From NCBI RefSeq assembly GCF_025311495.1, contig NZ_CP104398.1, forward strand, positions 1,178,001 through 1,242,000: a stretch of 64,000 nucleotides of DNA, read 5' to 3'. Shown piece after piece: positions 46,321 to 55,893 of the stretch. How positions within the stretch are numbered: the first letter of the stretch is position 1; every line of letters begins with the position of its first letter. The stretch is from Limosilactobacillus oris (GTDB lineage Bacteria > Bacillota > Bacilli > Lactobacillales > Lactobacillaceae). The notes below the pieces were generated by a model. The model saw only the letters and a list, made by a program, of their open reading frames with translations. It made no database searches and had not been told where the DNA came from. Position numbers and translations under genes: made by a program.

Positions 46321-47307
46321 TTACTTATAGACTTCAAACTGCGGCCGCTTGCCATTAACAATTGCGACCACGTCATCCAGGCCCATGGCGACCATGTTCT
46401 TCATCGCCGTATCCGTGTAAAAGGCACTGTGTGGGGAAATCAAGACGTTCGGCATGGCCCGCAAGGTCTTGTAGTCCTCTGGAATCTCTTCTGGCGTGGC
46501 CTGCTTTTCAAAGAACTGGCCCTCATCAGCCAGGGTATCCAGCGCGGCCCCGGCAATTTCCTGACTTTGCAGGGCCGCAATCAGGTCGGCAGCGTTTACG
46601 ATCCCGCCCCGGGCCATGTTAATCAGGTAGGCCGTCTTCTTCATTTTCTTAAAGGTGGCACTGTTAAAGAGGTTAGCGGTCGATTCATTTAACGGCGTGT
46701 GAATTGTCACAATATCCGCCGTCTGCAAAAGCGTTTCGAGGTCGGTGTATTCCAGGTAGGGATTTAATTCGACCCGGTGAATCGGGTCTACCGCGATCAC
46801 CTTAGCCCCTAATGCAGAGTATAACTGAGCCGTGGCACCCCCAATGTGCCCAGCACCGATAATGCCGACAGTCAAGTTGTAGATTTCGGTACTTTCCAGT
46901 CCTGCCCAGCGGAAGTCCAAATTGTCCATTCGCTTGTCGTAATAGCCTAACTTGCGGACCAGGCGCAGAGCCTGGGTTAAGCCCATCTCAGCAATGGCCC
47001 GGGGCGAGTAAGCCGGGACATTGGTGACCGTCAAGTCATACTTCTTTGCCAGGTCAAAGTCGATCATGTCGTAGCCCACCATCCGGGCGGTCAGCTGCTT
47101 AATGCCATACTCGTGCAATTTCTGGTAAACTACCGGTTCCAGTGATTGGGTCTGTTGGAAGTCAATGCCATCAAAGCCCTTTGCCCATTCGACGGTGTTC
47201 GCATCCAAGCGTTCGGCGACGCACTTGACCTCAACCCCAGTTTTTGCGGACCATTCCTGAATATACTTCTTTTCTGGTTCCAGGACCGCATACATCAGAA
47301 TTTTCAT
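46321..47307 (-). CDS. D-2-hydroxyacid dehydrogenase (D-lactate dehydrogenase family)
   Basis: 328 residues from ATG 47307 with AAGGAGGTG upstream. NAD fold VGIIGAGHIGGATAQL; catalytic Arg in MARGG-type INMARGGIV, Glu downstream and His in ISPHSAFYTD. Reduces 2-oxoacids to D-2-hydroxyacids. Fermentative D-LDH is possible, but cotranscription after an aminotransferase points to reduction of keto acids from amino acids (for example phenyllactate formation). 14 bases after the aminotransferase stop. Confidence 0.9.
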   Translation of the reverse strand: MKILMYAVLEPEKKYIQEWSAKTGVEVKCVAERLDANTVEWAKGFDGIDFQQTQSLEPVVYQKLHEYGIKQLTARMVGYDMIDFDLAKKYDLTVTNVPAYSPRAIAEMGLTQALRLVRKLGYYDKRMDNLDFRWAGLESTEIYNLTVGIIGAGHIGGATAQLYSALGAKVIAVDPIHRVELNPYLEYTDLETLLQTADIVTIHTPLNESTANLFNSATFKKMKKTAYLINMARGGIVNAADLIAALQSQEIAGAALDTLADEGQFFEKQATPEEIPEDYKTLRAMPNVLISPHSAFYTDTAMKNMVAMGLDDVVAIVNGKRPQFEVYK

Positions 47308-47320
47308 TATGGACACCTCC

Positions 47321-48472
47321 TTACCAATTCAATTGCTTCATCTTCGCCACTGCTTCTTTGAGCGTCGCCAGTGGTTGGGTCGCAGCAATCCGCACAAAGC
47401 CCTCACCGCACTTGCCAAACGCTAACCCTGGTACCACCAGGATTCCCGCCTTCTTGAGCAGCTGGTCGGCAAAGTCAACGGAATTCAAGCCGGTCTTGCG
47501 AATGTCGGCGAAGACGTAGATACTCCCCTGAACCGGACTGACGGACAGCCAGTCAACCTGCGGCAGCTCCTTCTGCAGGTAATCTAACCGTTCTTGGAAG
47601 GCTTGCACAATCGGTGCGACCAGCTCGTCATGGTGTTGAAGTCCATACAGGGCCCCCACCTGTGAAAGCGTCGGTGCCGAAAAGGTAACCGCATCGTTAA
47701 CGTCATTGGCCGCCGCTACCAGCCAATCCGGTCCCACCAGGTAGCCGATTCGCCAGCCAGTCATGGCAAAACTCTTTGACATCCCGCTGATGATGACAGT
47801 ATTGTCTGGTGCATATTTGGCAACCGGCGTAAAGATCTGTCCGGGCATGACGTAATCAGAGTAGATCTCGTCGCTAAGAATCAGCAGGTTCTTTTCAACC
47901 GCCAGCTTGGCCAATGCCTGGGCTTCCTCAGTCGTCATCACGTTCCCAGACGGGTTGTTCGGGGTATTGACAATGATTGCCTTGGTCTTTGGCGTGACCT
48001 TCTTGGCAATTTCCTGGGCGTCAATCTTGAAGCCCTGGTCTGGCTTGCCATCGACTATTACCGGGGTGCCGCCGGCCAGCTTGACCTGCTCAAGGTACGG
48101 TGAGAAGCACGGTTCGGGAATAATCACCTCATCGCCTGGATCCAGCAGTGCTTCCAAAGCAACAAACAGCGCGTGTTCGGCACCGACGGTAACCAGCACT
48201 TGCTGGGGAGCAAAATGGAGCTGGTACTTATTCTGATAAAAATCACAAATCGCCTGACGCAGTTCGGGCAATCCCTCAGCAGCTGTATAATGGGTCATCC
48301 CCGCCTTTGCTTTAGCAAACGCCGCCTCGATAATCGGCTCTGGTGTCGTAAAATTAGGATCACCGACTGACAAGTCAATCACGTTGTCCATCTTCGCCGC
48401 CAGCGCACACACGTCTGCCAAGATATTGGCGGCCGGCTGCTGGTAAGCCTTGCTTAAAATCGAACTATCCAT
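47321..48472 (-). CDS. Class I/II aminotransferase (aromatic/aspartate type)
   Basis: 383 residues. PLP fold type I: GDPNFTTPEP, TVGAEHALFVALEALLDPGDEVIIPEPCFSPY, NTPNNPSGNVMTTEE, DEIYSDYV and the PLP lysine in SGMSKSFAMTGWRIGYL. Such enzymes transaminate aromatic, branched or aspartate-type amino acids to 2-oxoacids, which the next enzyme could reduce. GGAGG precedes the ATG. Specificity not predictable. Confidence 0.88.
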   Translation of the reverse strand: MDSSILSKAYQQPAANILADVCALAAKMDNVIDLSVGDPNFTTPEPIIEAAFAKAKAGMTHYTAAEGLPELRQAICDFYQNKYQLHFAPQQVLVTVGAEHALFVALEALLDPGDEVIIPEPCFSPYLEQVKLAGGTPVIVDGKPDQGFKIDAQEIAKKVTPKTKAIIVNTPNNPSGNVMTTEEAQALAKLAVEKNLLILSDEIYSDYVMPGQIFTPVAKYAPDNTVIISGMSKSFAMTGWRIGYLVGPDWLVAAANDVNDAVTFSAPTLSQVGALYGLQHHDELVAPIVQAFQERLDYLQKELPQVDWLSVSPVQGSIYVFADIRKTGLNSVDFADQLLKKAGILVVPGLAFGKCGEGFVRIAATQPLATLKEAVAKMKQLNW

Positions 48473-48629
48473 TTTGCATCCTCCGTTTCATTTCACAGAA
48501 CTCTCATTACCCCTAGTATAGTGAGTTTATATTCAAAAGTCCACATATTTATGCAAAATCAATGCATATCAATTGAATACTTATAAAGCTGAAATGCGGT
48601 AAAATTAACGTACGAAAGGATGATGCGCA

Positions 48630-49313
48630 ATGGCCAAAATTTTTATGGTCGAGGATAACCCTACAATGGTTGCTGCCATTAGCACCGAACTTAATAAGTG
48701 GCAGCACCAGGTAGCAACTGTCAATGACTGGCAAGCAATTGCCGATGAAATCGCCATGGCCCAACCAGATTTAATACTCTTTGGCCTCACCCTGCCGAGC
48801 TTTGATGGTTTCTACTGGATTCAGGAGGTTCGTAAGACCTGCCAGGCGCCAATTATCGTCATCTCGGCCGCAGACATTGACAGCAACGTGATGCACGCCG
48901 TTGCAGCCGGAGCAGATGACTACCTGATGAAGCCCTTTTCGCTGACGGTCCTATTAGCTAAAATCCAGGCACAGTTGCGCCGCCATACCACCGACCAGCG
49001 GGAGAGCCAGGTGCACTGGGGCAACAATCAGCTGAACCCGCTCACGGGCCAGCTGCGAAGCCCCCAGGGAACCGTCCAACTTCCCCCCCCCACCGAAAGT
49101 GCCCTCTTGCAGGTGCTGGTTCACCACCTTGGTCAAACCGTAACCAAGGAGCAGCTTTTAGAGTGGCTCTGGCAAGGTGGCAAGTACCTGAACGAGAACA
49201 CGTTAAGCGTTAACGTCAGCCGGCTGCGAACCAAACTATCCTCGGTCGGCCTTGACCAGACTATCAGAACGGAACGGGGCGTTGGCTACCGGATGGTGGA
49301 TGACCATGAATAA
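48630..49313 (+). CDS. OmpR-family response regulator (BceR-like) without phospho-acceptor Asp
   Basis: 227 residues, intact frame, GAAAGGATG upstream. Receiver domain has the acidic pair (VEDN, residues 7-10) and the C-terminal lysine (LMKPF, about 101), but residue 52 reads LILFGLTLPSFDGFYW where the family has LLD: the aspartate is Gly52, one base change (GAC to GGC). The winged helix (about 130-227) looks normal (LNENTLSVNVSRLRTKL, TERGVGYRM). Phosphorylation-dependent control is therefore probably lost. Overlaps the kinase gene by eight bases; all other genes of the module are broken. Confidence 0.88.
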   Translation: MAKIFMVEDNPTMVAAISTELNKWQHQVATVNDWQAIADEIAMAQPDLILFGLTLPSFDGFYWIQEVRKTCQAPIIVISAADIDSNVMHAVAAGADDYLMKPFSLTVLLAKIQAQLRRHTTDQRESQVHWGNNQLNPLTGQLRSPQGTVQLPPPTESALLQVLVHHLGQTVTKEQLLEWLWQGGKYLNENTLSVNVSRLRTKLSSVGLDQTIRTERGVGYRMVDDHE

Positions 49314-50263
49314 TTCTTTTTGGCGGCTCTGGCTGTGGTCCCAGTTCCCACTACTCAGCAGCTACGCTCTCCTCACCGGTTTAGTTGCCCTGCTCTGCTA
49401 CCTGTACCGACTTCCGCTAATAGTCTTCATTGACCTCCTCCGTTTCAGTTTGCCGCTGCTCATCATCTGGCTAATTGCTACGATTCTGCTGGCAAAGCAT
49501 CGGCAGGTCCTGCTTGCGCGTCAGTTGCCACAGGCTGATTTTCAACCACACTCGCCTGTCGAGGAGCGGTTAGCAACTATGCTTACCAAATCTCAGCACA
49601 GCTCCCGACAGATTCTTCAAGCGGTCCGGCAAAAACAACAGGAGCAAAACGACCACCGGGACCTGTTCGCCCACGAAATTAAGAACCACCTTGCAATTTT
49701 GCGGGCTCAGGCCGAGGAGCAGCCCCAAGTGCCCAGCAAACAAGTCCGGGCCGCGATACCTCGACCTGCTCCTCAGCGGTGAACGCTTGGCGATAACTAG
49801 CCATGATTTTAACTTTCAGTGGTTACCACTCGCCAAGTTGACGGCGACCATTGTTCAAGAAAATGCTGCACTCTTTATCAACAAGCAGCTTGTCCCCGAG
49901 ATCAGCATTCCCGCAAATTTGCGCTTGCTAACCGACCAAAAATGGCTTCATTTCTGTATCAACCAGCTTCTGACCAATGCTATTAAGTACGCAGAACCAG
50001 GCTCCGTTATTAAACTGGTTTGGCAAACGGATTGTTTAACGATCTGTGACACCGGGCTGCCCATCAGCAGTACCGACCAGCCCCGCATCTTCGAAAGCGG
50101 CTTTACGGGACAAAATGGCCACCAAACTACCAAGTCGACGGGGATGGGGCTATACTTTGTCAAACAGGTCACCGACCAGCTCAATTTTAGCGTCCGGGTC
50201 TTCTCACCGAACGACCACAGCACGGTCGCTGAGCTGATTTTCCCTCCCGATAACATCAGCTGA
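49306..50263 (+). pseudogene. BceS-like sensor histidine kinase, frameshifted
   Basis: ATG 49306 overlaps the regulator stop. Two N-terminal membrane segments with almost no external loop (intramembrane-sensing type), then the phospho-histidine box FAHEIKNHLAIL. The frame is lost shortly after (first frame stops at 49780-49782) and resumes in another frame: RYLDLLLSGERLAITSHDFNF, N-box QLLTNAIKYAEPG, G-boxes CDTGLPISS and STGMGLYFVKQV to 50263. One base fewer near 49749-49756 would rejoin them. No kinase can be made from the annotated sequence without recoding. Confidence 0.82.
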
Positions 50264-50361
50264 TTCTTACAAAACTGTAAGGTTCTGTACGCTCCTGTAA
50301 GTAGGAAACGCCACGGGGCCTTTTTATAATGGAGTTAATCAAGAAAAGGGAGGACCAGATT

Positions 50362-51117
50362 ATGGCCTTATTATATCTAAACCACGTCCAAAAAACATTC
50401 GACGCCGACACTAACCACCAGGTCGCCGCGCTAAAGGACGTTAACTTTAGCGTTGACCAGGGAGAGTACGTTGCCATCATGGGTGAATCGGGGGCCGGAA
50501 AGAGTACCCTGCTCAACATTATTGCGACCTTGGATAAAGCCACGAACGGTTCCGCTGTTTTAAACGGACAAGACCTCGGTGAGCTAGGCAAAGACGATGC
50601 GGAACGGTTCCGCCGTGAACACCTCGGCTTTGTCTTCCAACGGTTTAACCTCCTTGATAGTTTAAGCAACCGGGACAACATCTACCTCCCGCTAGTACTA
50701 GCTAAGACGAAGCCAGCGGAAATGGAACGCCGAATTAAGCCCCTGGCGAGCCGTCTGCGAATCGCGCCAATTATCGACCATTACCCAGCAGAGGCCTCTG
50801 GTGGACAGCAGCAGCGGGTGGCGATTGCCCGGGCCCTAATCACCAACCCCGACCTGCTCCTAGCCGATGAGCCCACCGGTGCGCTGGATTCCAATACCAG
50901 TCAGGAAATTCTGCGCCTCTTTGACGAGGTGAACTAGAATGGGCAAACCATTATTATGGTTACCCACAGCGCGGCCGCGGCCAGCCACGCCAAGCGCATG
51001 CTGTTTATCAAGGATGGCCGGATCTACCATGAACTGTTCCGTGGTGACCAAAGCTTGAAACAATATCAGGACCAAATTAGCAACACAATGATTACCTTGA
51101 CGAACGGGGGTGAATAG
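50362..51117 (+). pseudogene. BceA-like ABC ATPase with in-frame amber codon
   Basis: ATG 50362 has GGGAGG upstream. Walker A GESGAGKST, signature [15 protein letters not shown] and Walker [13 protein letters not shown] are intact. TAG at 50935-50937 interrupts the frame after FDEVN; reading past it, the same frame gives NGQTIIMVTHSAAAASHAKRM with the H-loop His, and ends at TAG 51115-51117. A truncated ATPase would lack the H-loop and probably be inactive. Single-base change (CAG or AAG to TAG) explains it. Confidence 0.85.
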
Positions 51118-51119
51118 CC

Positions 51120-53028
51120 ATGCTGTTCATTCAACTCCTTAATTCCAGCTTCAAGCGCAACTTGCGGGTGTACGGCTCCTACCTGCTTGCCACCAGCATG
51201 ATCGTTGCCATCAATTATATCTTTGCCGCAATCAGCGCTAACCAAAGTTTGAAAAGCCTGGGCACTGGTGCCGTTACCGGGTCGCTCTTAAAGCTGGGGA
51301 GCACCTTCATTATCCTGGTGACCGCGGCCTTTCTCCTTTACGTCAACCGTTTCCTTTGGCAGCAACACAGCCAGGAAATCGGCCTATACAGTATGCTGGG
51401 AATGACCAGCAAAACCTTTCCCTCCTTACCGTGCTGGAGAAGTGCTATTTGCTGGTGATCAGCCTCGTCGCCGGATTAGTTACCGGTGTAATCTTCGAAA
51501 AGCTCGCCTTCCTCGGCCTGAACCGCCTCCTTGAAATCGGCAAACTCCACCAGCCCTGGGCCGTCCCGGGGGCGCTGGTTAAAACCGCTGGCTTGATTGC
51601 CTACTTTTTCTTCATCCTGATGGCTATCGACCTAGTTAAAATCCACTTCATGAAGCCGACTAGCCTATGGCACGCTAGCGCAATGGTCCCCAAGCACCAC
51701 GGGACCATGTTCAGCCTCGCTGGCGGCCTGGGAATTGCCATGCTGGCCGGTGCGTATTACATCACATTGACCACCAAGCCAAAAATTACCGCGCTGAACC
51801 ACTTTATGTTAGCAGTAATCCTGGTTGTCATCGGTACCTACCTCCTCTTCATTGCCGGCAGTGTCCTCTTCCTGAATTGGCTCCGGCACCAATCGGGCTT
51901 CTATTACCAGCCACGGCACTTCATCGCGATTTCTGGAATGCGGCAGCGGATGGAGCAAAACGGCGCGGCCTTGGCGACAATTTGCCTTTTATGTACCGCG
52001 GTCCTGGTTATTCTCTTCACCGCTTTGACCCTTTATACCGGAATCCAGAATACCGTCCATTCCTATACCCCTACGGACATGACAATCGTTACCAACCAGC
52101 CCTTGTCAAGCGCGCAGCGCCAAGTGATTAAGCATACGGCTGCGGACCACCACGCCAAGCTCAGCCAGCTCACCTCTTACCAGGCAACTACTGCTCAATT
52201 TGGCTACTGGAAAGGCCAGCGATTCGTCAACCAGGGAGCACTAAGCAAGATGAATACGGACACTTCCAGCGCCCTTATCCTGGTCAATGCCAATACCTAC
52301 CAGCGGCTCACTGGCAGCCACGCGAACCTAACCGCCAAGCAAGCACTGCTTTATTCCCCAGCTAAACCGCGTTCAGGAAGGTTAACGGTTAATGGCCAAA
52401 TATACCAAACTAAGGCCATCCACCGGCTCAGCTTTGCCTTTAACCCGGACCACTCGATCTACACACCAGCCTTTATGGTGGCCAGGGGCTTCCAACGATG
52501 TCCGTAACGAGCTTTAATTACCAGCTAGCCGGCAACAAGAAGCGGCTTGCCTTTGAAACCGCCCTCCAGCAAAATCTGGGCCTGCCAAACTCGCAGGTTA
52601 CCGGCCAAACGACCATCACCGCCCTCCTCAAACAGATGTATGGCGGCCTCGTATTTGTTGGTATTTTAATCAGTCTGGCGCTGGGAATCACTACCACCAT
52701 CGTCATTTACTTCAAGCAAATTTCGGAGGGTTACGCTGACCAGCAACGCTTTACCACTATGCAGCAAGTCGGCCTCAGCGAGCGTGAAACGACTAAGAGC
52801 ATCCACAGTCAGGTGCTAATGGTCTTTATGCTGCCAATTATTGGCGCAATCGTCAACCTGCTCTTTGCCCTTCCAGCAATCCGTCAAATCATGATCCAGC
52901 TTAGCTTTTACAACCAAAAAGCCATGGTCATCATTGCCGGAACGATAACCCTCGCACTCTTAGCCATCTACTTAGTAATATACGGTTTAACGACCAGAAT
53001 CTATCACCAAATTGTCGAAAAAAGATAG
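51120..53028 (+). pseudogene. BceB-like ABC permease (FtsX domains), two frameshifts
   Basis: Family shape of a bacitracin-type export/sensing permease of about 630 residues. First frame: LLNSSFKRNLRVYGSYLLATSMIVAINYIF to LLYVNRFLWQQHSQEIGLYSMLGMTSK; frame lost in the A4 run near 51411-51414, where one more A would give NLSLLTVLEKCYLLVISLVAG. A second loss near the G4 run 52485-52488 separates the extracellular domain from the C-terminal FtsX helices (VGILISLALGITTTIVIYF, QVLMVFMLPIIGAIVNLL). Both are one-base deletions. Confidence 0.82.
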
Positions 53029-53039
53029 TTTAAACGTAA

Positions 53040-53078
53040 AAACGACGCCAGATCTGTTCCATCTAGCGTCGTTTCCTA
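53040..53078. terminator. Terminator permease / cardiolipin synthase
   Basis: AAACGACGCcAGAT/ATCTaGCGTCGTTT stem between converging genes. Confidence 0.85.
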
Positions 53079-53079
53079 G

Positions 53080-54573
53080 TTACAGCACCGGTGACAGCAG
53101 GCGGGAGAAGTATTGTTTAAACTTCCGCCAGTTCGACTGCTGGGCAAAATATTCTGGCGTCAGCAGGGTGCTATCCTGAATGTCATCTTCAAAAATATGC
53201 TTGAGCTGGGTGGTCAGCGCCTCATTGTAGCAAAACGCATTGGCCTCCCAATTCAGTCGGTAGCTCCGGTAATCCTGGTTCGCCGAGCCGACCGATGAGA
53301 GGTTCTCGCCACTGACCACCATTTTAGCGTGCAAAAAGCCGTGATTGTACTTATAAACCTTGACCCCGTTATCAACCAAGTATTTGGCGTAGTACTCTGT
53401 TGCCCGGTACACAAAGGGGTGGTCGGGCATACAAGGGATCATCACCCGGACGTCAATTCCGCTACGGGCCGCGATAATCAAGGATTCCAAGATTGGTTCA
53501 CCAGGAATCAAGTACGGCGTTTGAATATACACGTATTGCCGCGCCGAGCTGATGATTGATTCATAGGCCCGCCGGATGGCAAAGTTATCATTATCCGGTC
53601 CTGAGGAGACAATCTGCATTGCTACATCCTGACCAGGGTCACTTGGCCGCTCGATTTCCAGGTCCGCCAGCATTTTATCCAGGTCAACCCGTTCCTTCTT
53701 CGTCTTCCGGCAGGTCGTATTCCAGTCCATCCCGAAGCGGGCAGTCAGCGCAATTACCGCTTGGCCCGCAACCCGCAGGTGGGTATCCCGCCAGTAGCCA
53801 AATTTGGGATCCTCACCGAGGTACTGGTCCCCAATGTTAAAGCCCCCGATATAGCCGAGCTTGCCATCAATCGCCACAATTTTGCGGTGCAGGTGGTAGT
53901 TCAGCCGGGGTGTCGATAGTCGCTTGTTTGACTTGGAATTAAAGGGCTGCGCCTCGCCCCCTAATTCCTCCAGGTGAGCAAAGAACTTATAAGTGGTCCC
54001 ATGCGACCCGCTGAGGTCGTAGAGGACCTTAACCGTCACTCCCCGTTCGGCAGCCCGTTCTAAAGCCGCTAGGACCCGGTGACCAAGTTCATCCGCGTAG
54101 AAAGTATAAAATTCAACATAAATGTGGTCCTGAGCGTGGTCAAAATCCCGAATCATCTCGGAAAACAATTTTTGACCATCAATAAAAACCCGGACCCGGT
54201 TGTTAAAGGTCACAATCGCGTCATCCAGGCTTGACGATAGGCTTACCAACTGCCGCGCCCGGGCAAGCCGACCGCTTTGCAAGAGGAGCTGGTGTTTCTC
54301 CAGCAGTGCCTCTTGCCGGGCAATTAACCGCTCCCGGAAGCTTTCCTGCTCACTCCGAATGCTAAAAATATCCTCATTTGATATTTTACGACCGACAAAT
54401 AGGTAGGCGATAAAACCGATCACTGGAAAGACCGATAGCACCAACAACCATGCCCACGTCGACGCGATGTCGCGCCGGGTCCGAAAGACGGTCCAGACCG
54501 CAAAGGCAATGTTGATTAGCCACAGCACTTCAATCACGCGCCGGACAATGTCCCATGTCCAAACTATGTTCAT
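53080..54573 (-). CDS. cls: Cardiolipin synthase (phospholipase D family)
   Basis: 497 residues. Two N-terminal membrane helices, then two PLD half-domains. First HKD motif HRKIVAIDGKLGYIGGFN is intact. The second reads HAKMVVSGENLSSVGSAN: His and Lys are there but the Asp position holds Gly. The family makes cardiolipin from two phosphatidylglycerol molecules at the membrane. GAGGAGAG precedes the ATG. Single gene; converges with the decayed permease. Confidence 0.9.
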   Translation of the reverse strand: MNIVWTWDIVRRVIEVLWLINIAFAVWTVFRTRRDIASTWAWLLVLSVFPVIGFIAYLFVGRKISNEDIFSIRSEQESFRERLIARQEALLEKHQLLLQSGRLARARQLVSLSSSLDDAIVTFNNRVRVFIDGQKLFSEMIRDFDHAQDHIYVEFYTFYADELGHRVLAALERAAERGVTVKVLYDLSGSHGTTYKFFAHLEELGGEAQPFNSKSNKRLSTPRLNYHLHRKIVAIDGKLGYIGGFNIGDQYLGEDPKFGYWRDTHLRVAGQAVIALTARFGMDWNTTCRKTKKERVDLDKMLADLEIERPSDPGQDVAMQIVSSGPDNDNFAIRRAYESIISSARQYVYIQTPYLIPGEPILESLIIAARSGIDVRVMIPCMPDHPFVYRATEYYAKYLVDNGVKVYKYNHGFLHAKMVVSGENLSSVGSANQDYRSYRLNWEANAFCYNEALTTQLKHIFEDDIQDSTLLTPEYFAQQSNWRKFKQYFSRLLSPVL

Positions 54574-54639
54574 CTTGCTCTCCTCTTAAATTAAATTTTC
54601 TTAATTATACCATTCATCATTCCCTTCGTTGCCCAAACA

Positions 54640-54676
54640 AAAAATCTCCGAATCAGCTGACCCAGAGATTTTTGCT
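54640..54676 (-). terminator. Terminator after pgi-fructokinase-SemiSWEET operon
   Basis: AAAAATCTC/GAGATTTTT stem, symmetric T tracts. Confidence 0.85.
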
Positions 54677-54690
54677 GCTTTAATTTTGCC

Positions 54691-54963
54691 CTAAAATAAT
54701 GACGGCAAGGAAGTAAAGAAGGTAATCAGGCCGAAAATGATTGCCGGGAAGTTGGCCCAGAACACAGCCCAGTCCCGCTCGCGCTTGAAGTAAGCGTAGA
54801 TGCACCATAACAGACCGTTGATTGCGGCTACCAGCGGCTGGAGGGGCGCACCGTAGCTGCCGTGCAAGTTATTAATGATTTGTGGAATGTAGGAAACATA
54901 CATACAAATCGCAATTACCGTCGCAATCTTACTTAAAATACTAATAAATTTAGTCTCTTTCAT
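54691..54963 (-). CDS. SemiSWEET sugar transporter 1
   Basis: 90 residues with three transmembrane helices of the MtN3/PQ-loop fold: ATVIAICMYVSYIPQIINNL (with the PQ motif), LQPLVAAINGLLWCIYAYFKRERDW and ANFPAIIFGLITFF. SemiSWEETs dimerise into small facilitators for sucrose or glucose. Third gene of the reverse-strand operon pgi-fructokinase-SemiSWEET, 32 bases after the kinase. About half its residues resemble SemiSWEET 2 at 57458, a divergently transcribed paralogue. Confidence 0.88.
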   Translation of the reverse strand: MKETKFISILSKIATVIAICMYVSYIPQIINNLHGSYGAPLQPLVAAINGLLWCIYAYFKRERDWAVFWANFPAIIFGLITFFTSLPSLF

Positions 54964-54995
54964 GATCTCATGTCCTCTTCAATTCTATCTGTGCG

Positions 54996-55874
54996 TTATT
55001 CAGTGGCCGCCTTTAATGCCAGGGCAAAGTCACCAATGGTAGCAGATCCGTTGTTCTTCGCTAACGGCATGGTAATGTATTCATCAACGTTGCCAACGTC
55101 AACATAGTTATTCAACAGTTTCTTGAATTCACGCCGCACCTTCTTCAGGAATTCTTCGCTGACGACCCCGCCACCGAAGATGAGTTGCCCAGGCCGGAAC
55201 ATCAGGGTTGCGTCCAGAGCTGCTTGGGCCACGTAGTAAGCCATGATGTCCCAGACGTGGTCGGTCAGCGGTACGTCCTTCCCCTTCTTACCGGTCCGGG
55301 CTTCAAAGGTTGGTCCACTGACCAAGCCTTCCAGGCAGTCGCCGTGGAATGGGCAAATTCCCTTGAAGTCCAGGTCGTCAGGGTGCCGTTTCAGCCGGAT
55401 GTGACCCATTTCTGGGTGTCCCAGTTCACCGACAAATTTCCCGTCGATGACTGCTCCAGCACCGCAACCCGTCCCAATCGTGTAGTAGACGAGGGAGTTG
55501 ATCCGTTTGTTGAAAAGGGTCGACAGTACGTATTCACCGTATGCTGATCCGTTAACATCCGTGGTCCAGGCAATCGGAATGTTGAAGTGCTTCTTGAGTG
55601 GGCCGACAAAGTCAGTGTCCGCCCATCCCTTCTTTGGGGTGTTGGTAATGTAACCATACTTTGGCGAACTCTTCCGAATTTCAATTGGACCAAATGAGGC
55701 GATCCCGATAGCTGACAGGTCATCCTTATACTGGTCAAAGAATTCGATGCACTTCTGCAGGGTTTCTTCTGGGGTGGTGGTTGGGATGTGGACCGAGTCC
55801 TGAATTTGGTAGTTGATATTACCGACTGCACAAACAAACTTGGTTCCACCAGCTTCAATACTTCCTAGTACCAT
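54996..55874 (-). CDS. scrK: ROK-family fructokinase
   Basis: 292 residues from ATG 55874 with AAGGAGG upstream; the longer open frame (to 55967) overlaps pgi in another frame. N-terminal GSIEAGGTKFVCAVGN is the signature of Gram-positive ROK fructokinases; IGTGCGAGAVIDGKFVGELGHPEMGHI and CPFHGDCLEGLVSGP hold the zinc site (His, Cys, His, Cys). Makes fructose-6-phosphate, the substrate of the upstream pgi, 19 bases away. Mannose or glucose may also be used. Confidence 0.9.
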   Translation of the reverse strand: MVLGSIEAGGTKFVCAVGNINYQIQDSVHIPTTTPEETLQKCIEFFDQYKDDLSAIGIASFGPIEIRKSSPKYGYITNTPKKGWADTDFVGPLKKHFNIPIAWTTDVNGSAYGEYVLSTLFNKRINSLVYYTIGTGCGAGAVIDGKFVGELGHPEMGHIRLKRHPDDLDFKGICPFHGDCLEGLVSGPTFEARTGKKGKDVPLTDHVWDIMAYYVAQAALDATLMFRPGQLIFGGGVVSEEFLKKVRREFKKLLNNYVDVGNVDEYITMPLAKNNGSATIGDFALALKAATE

Positions 55875-55893
55875 GTTCAGTTCCTCCTTAATC

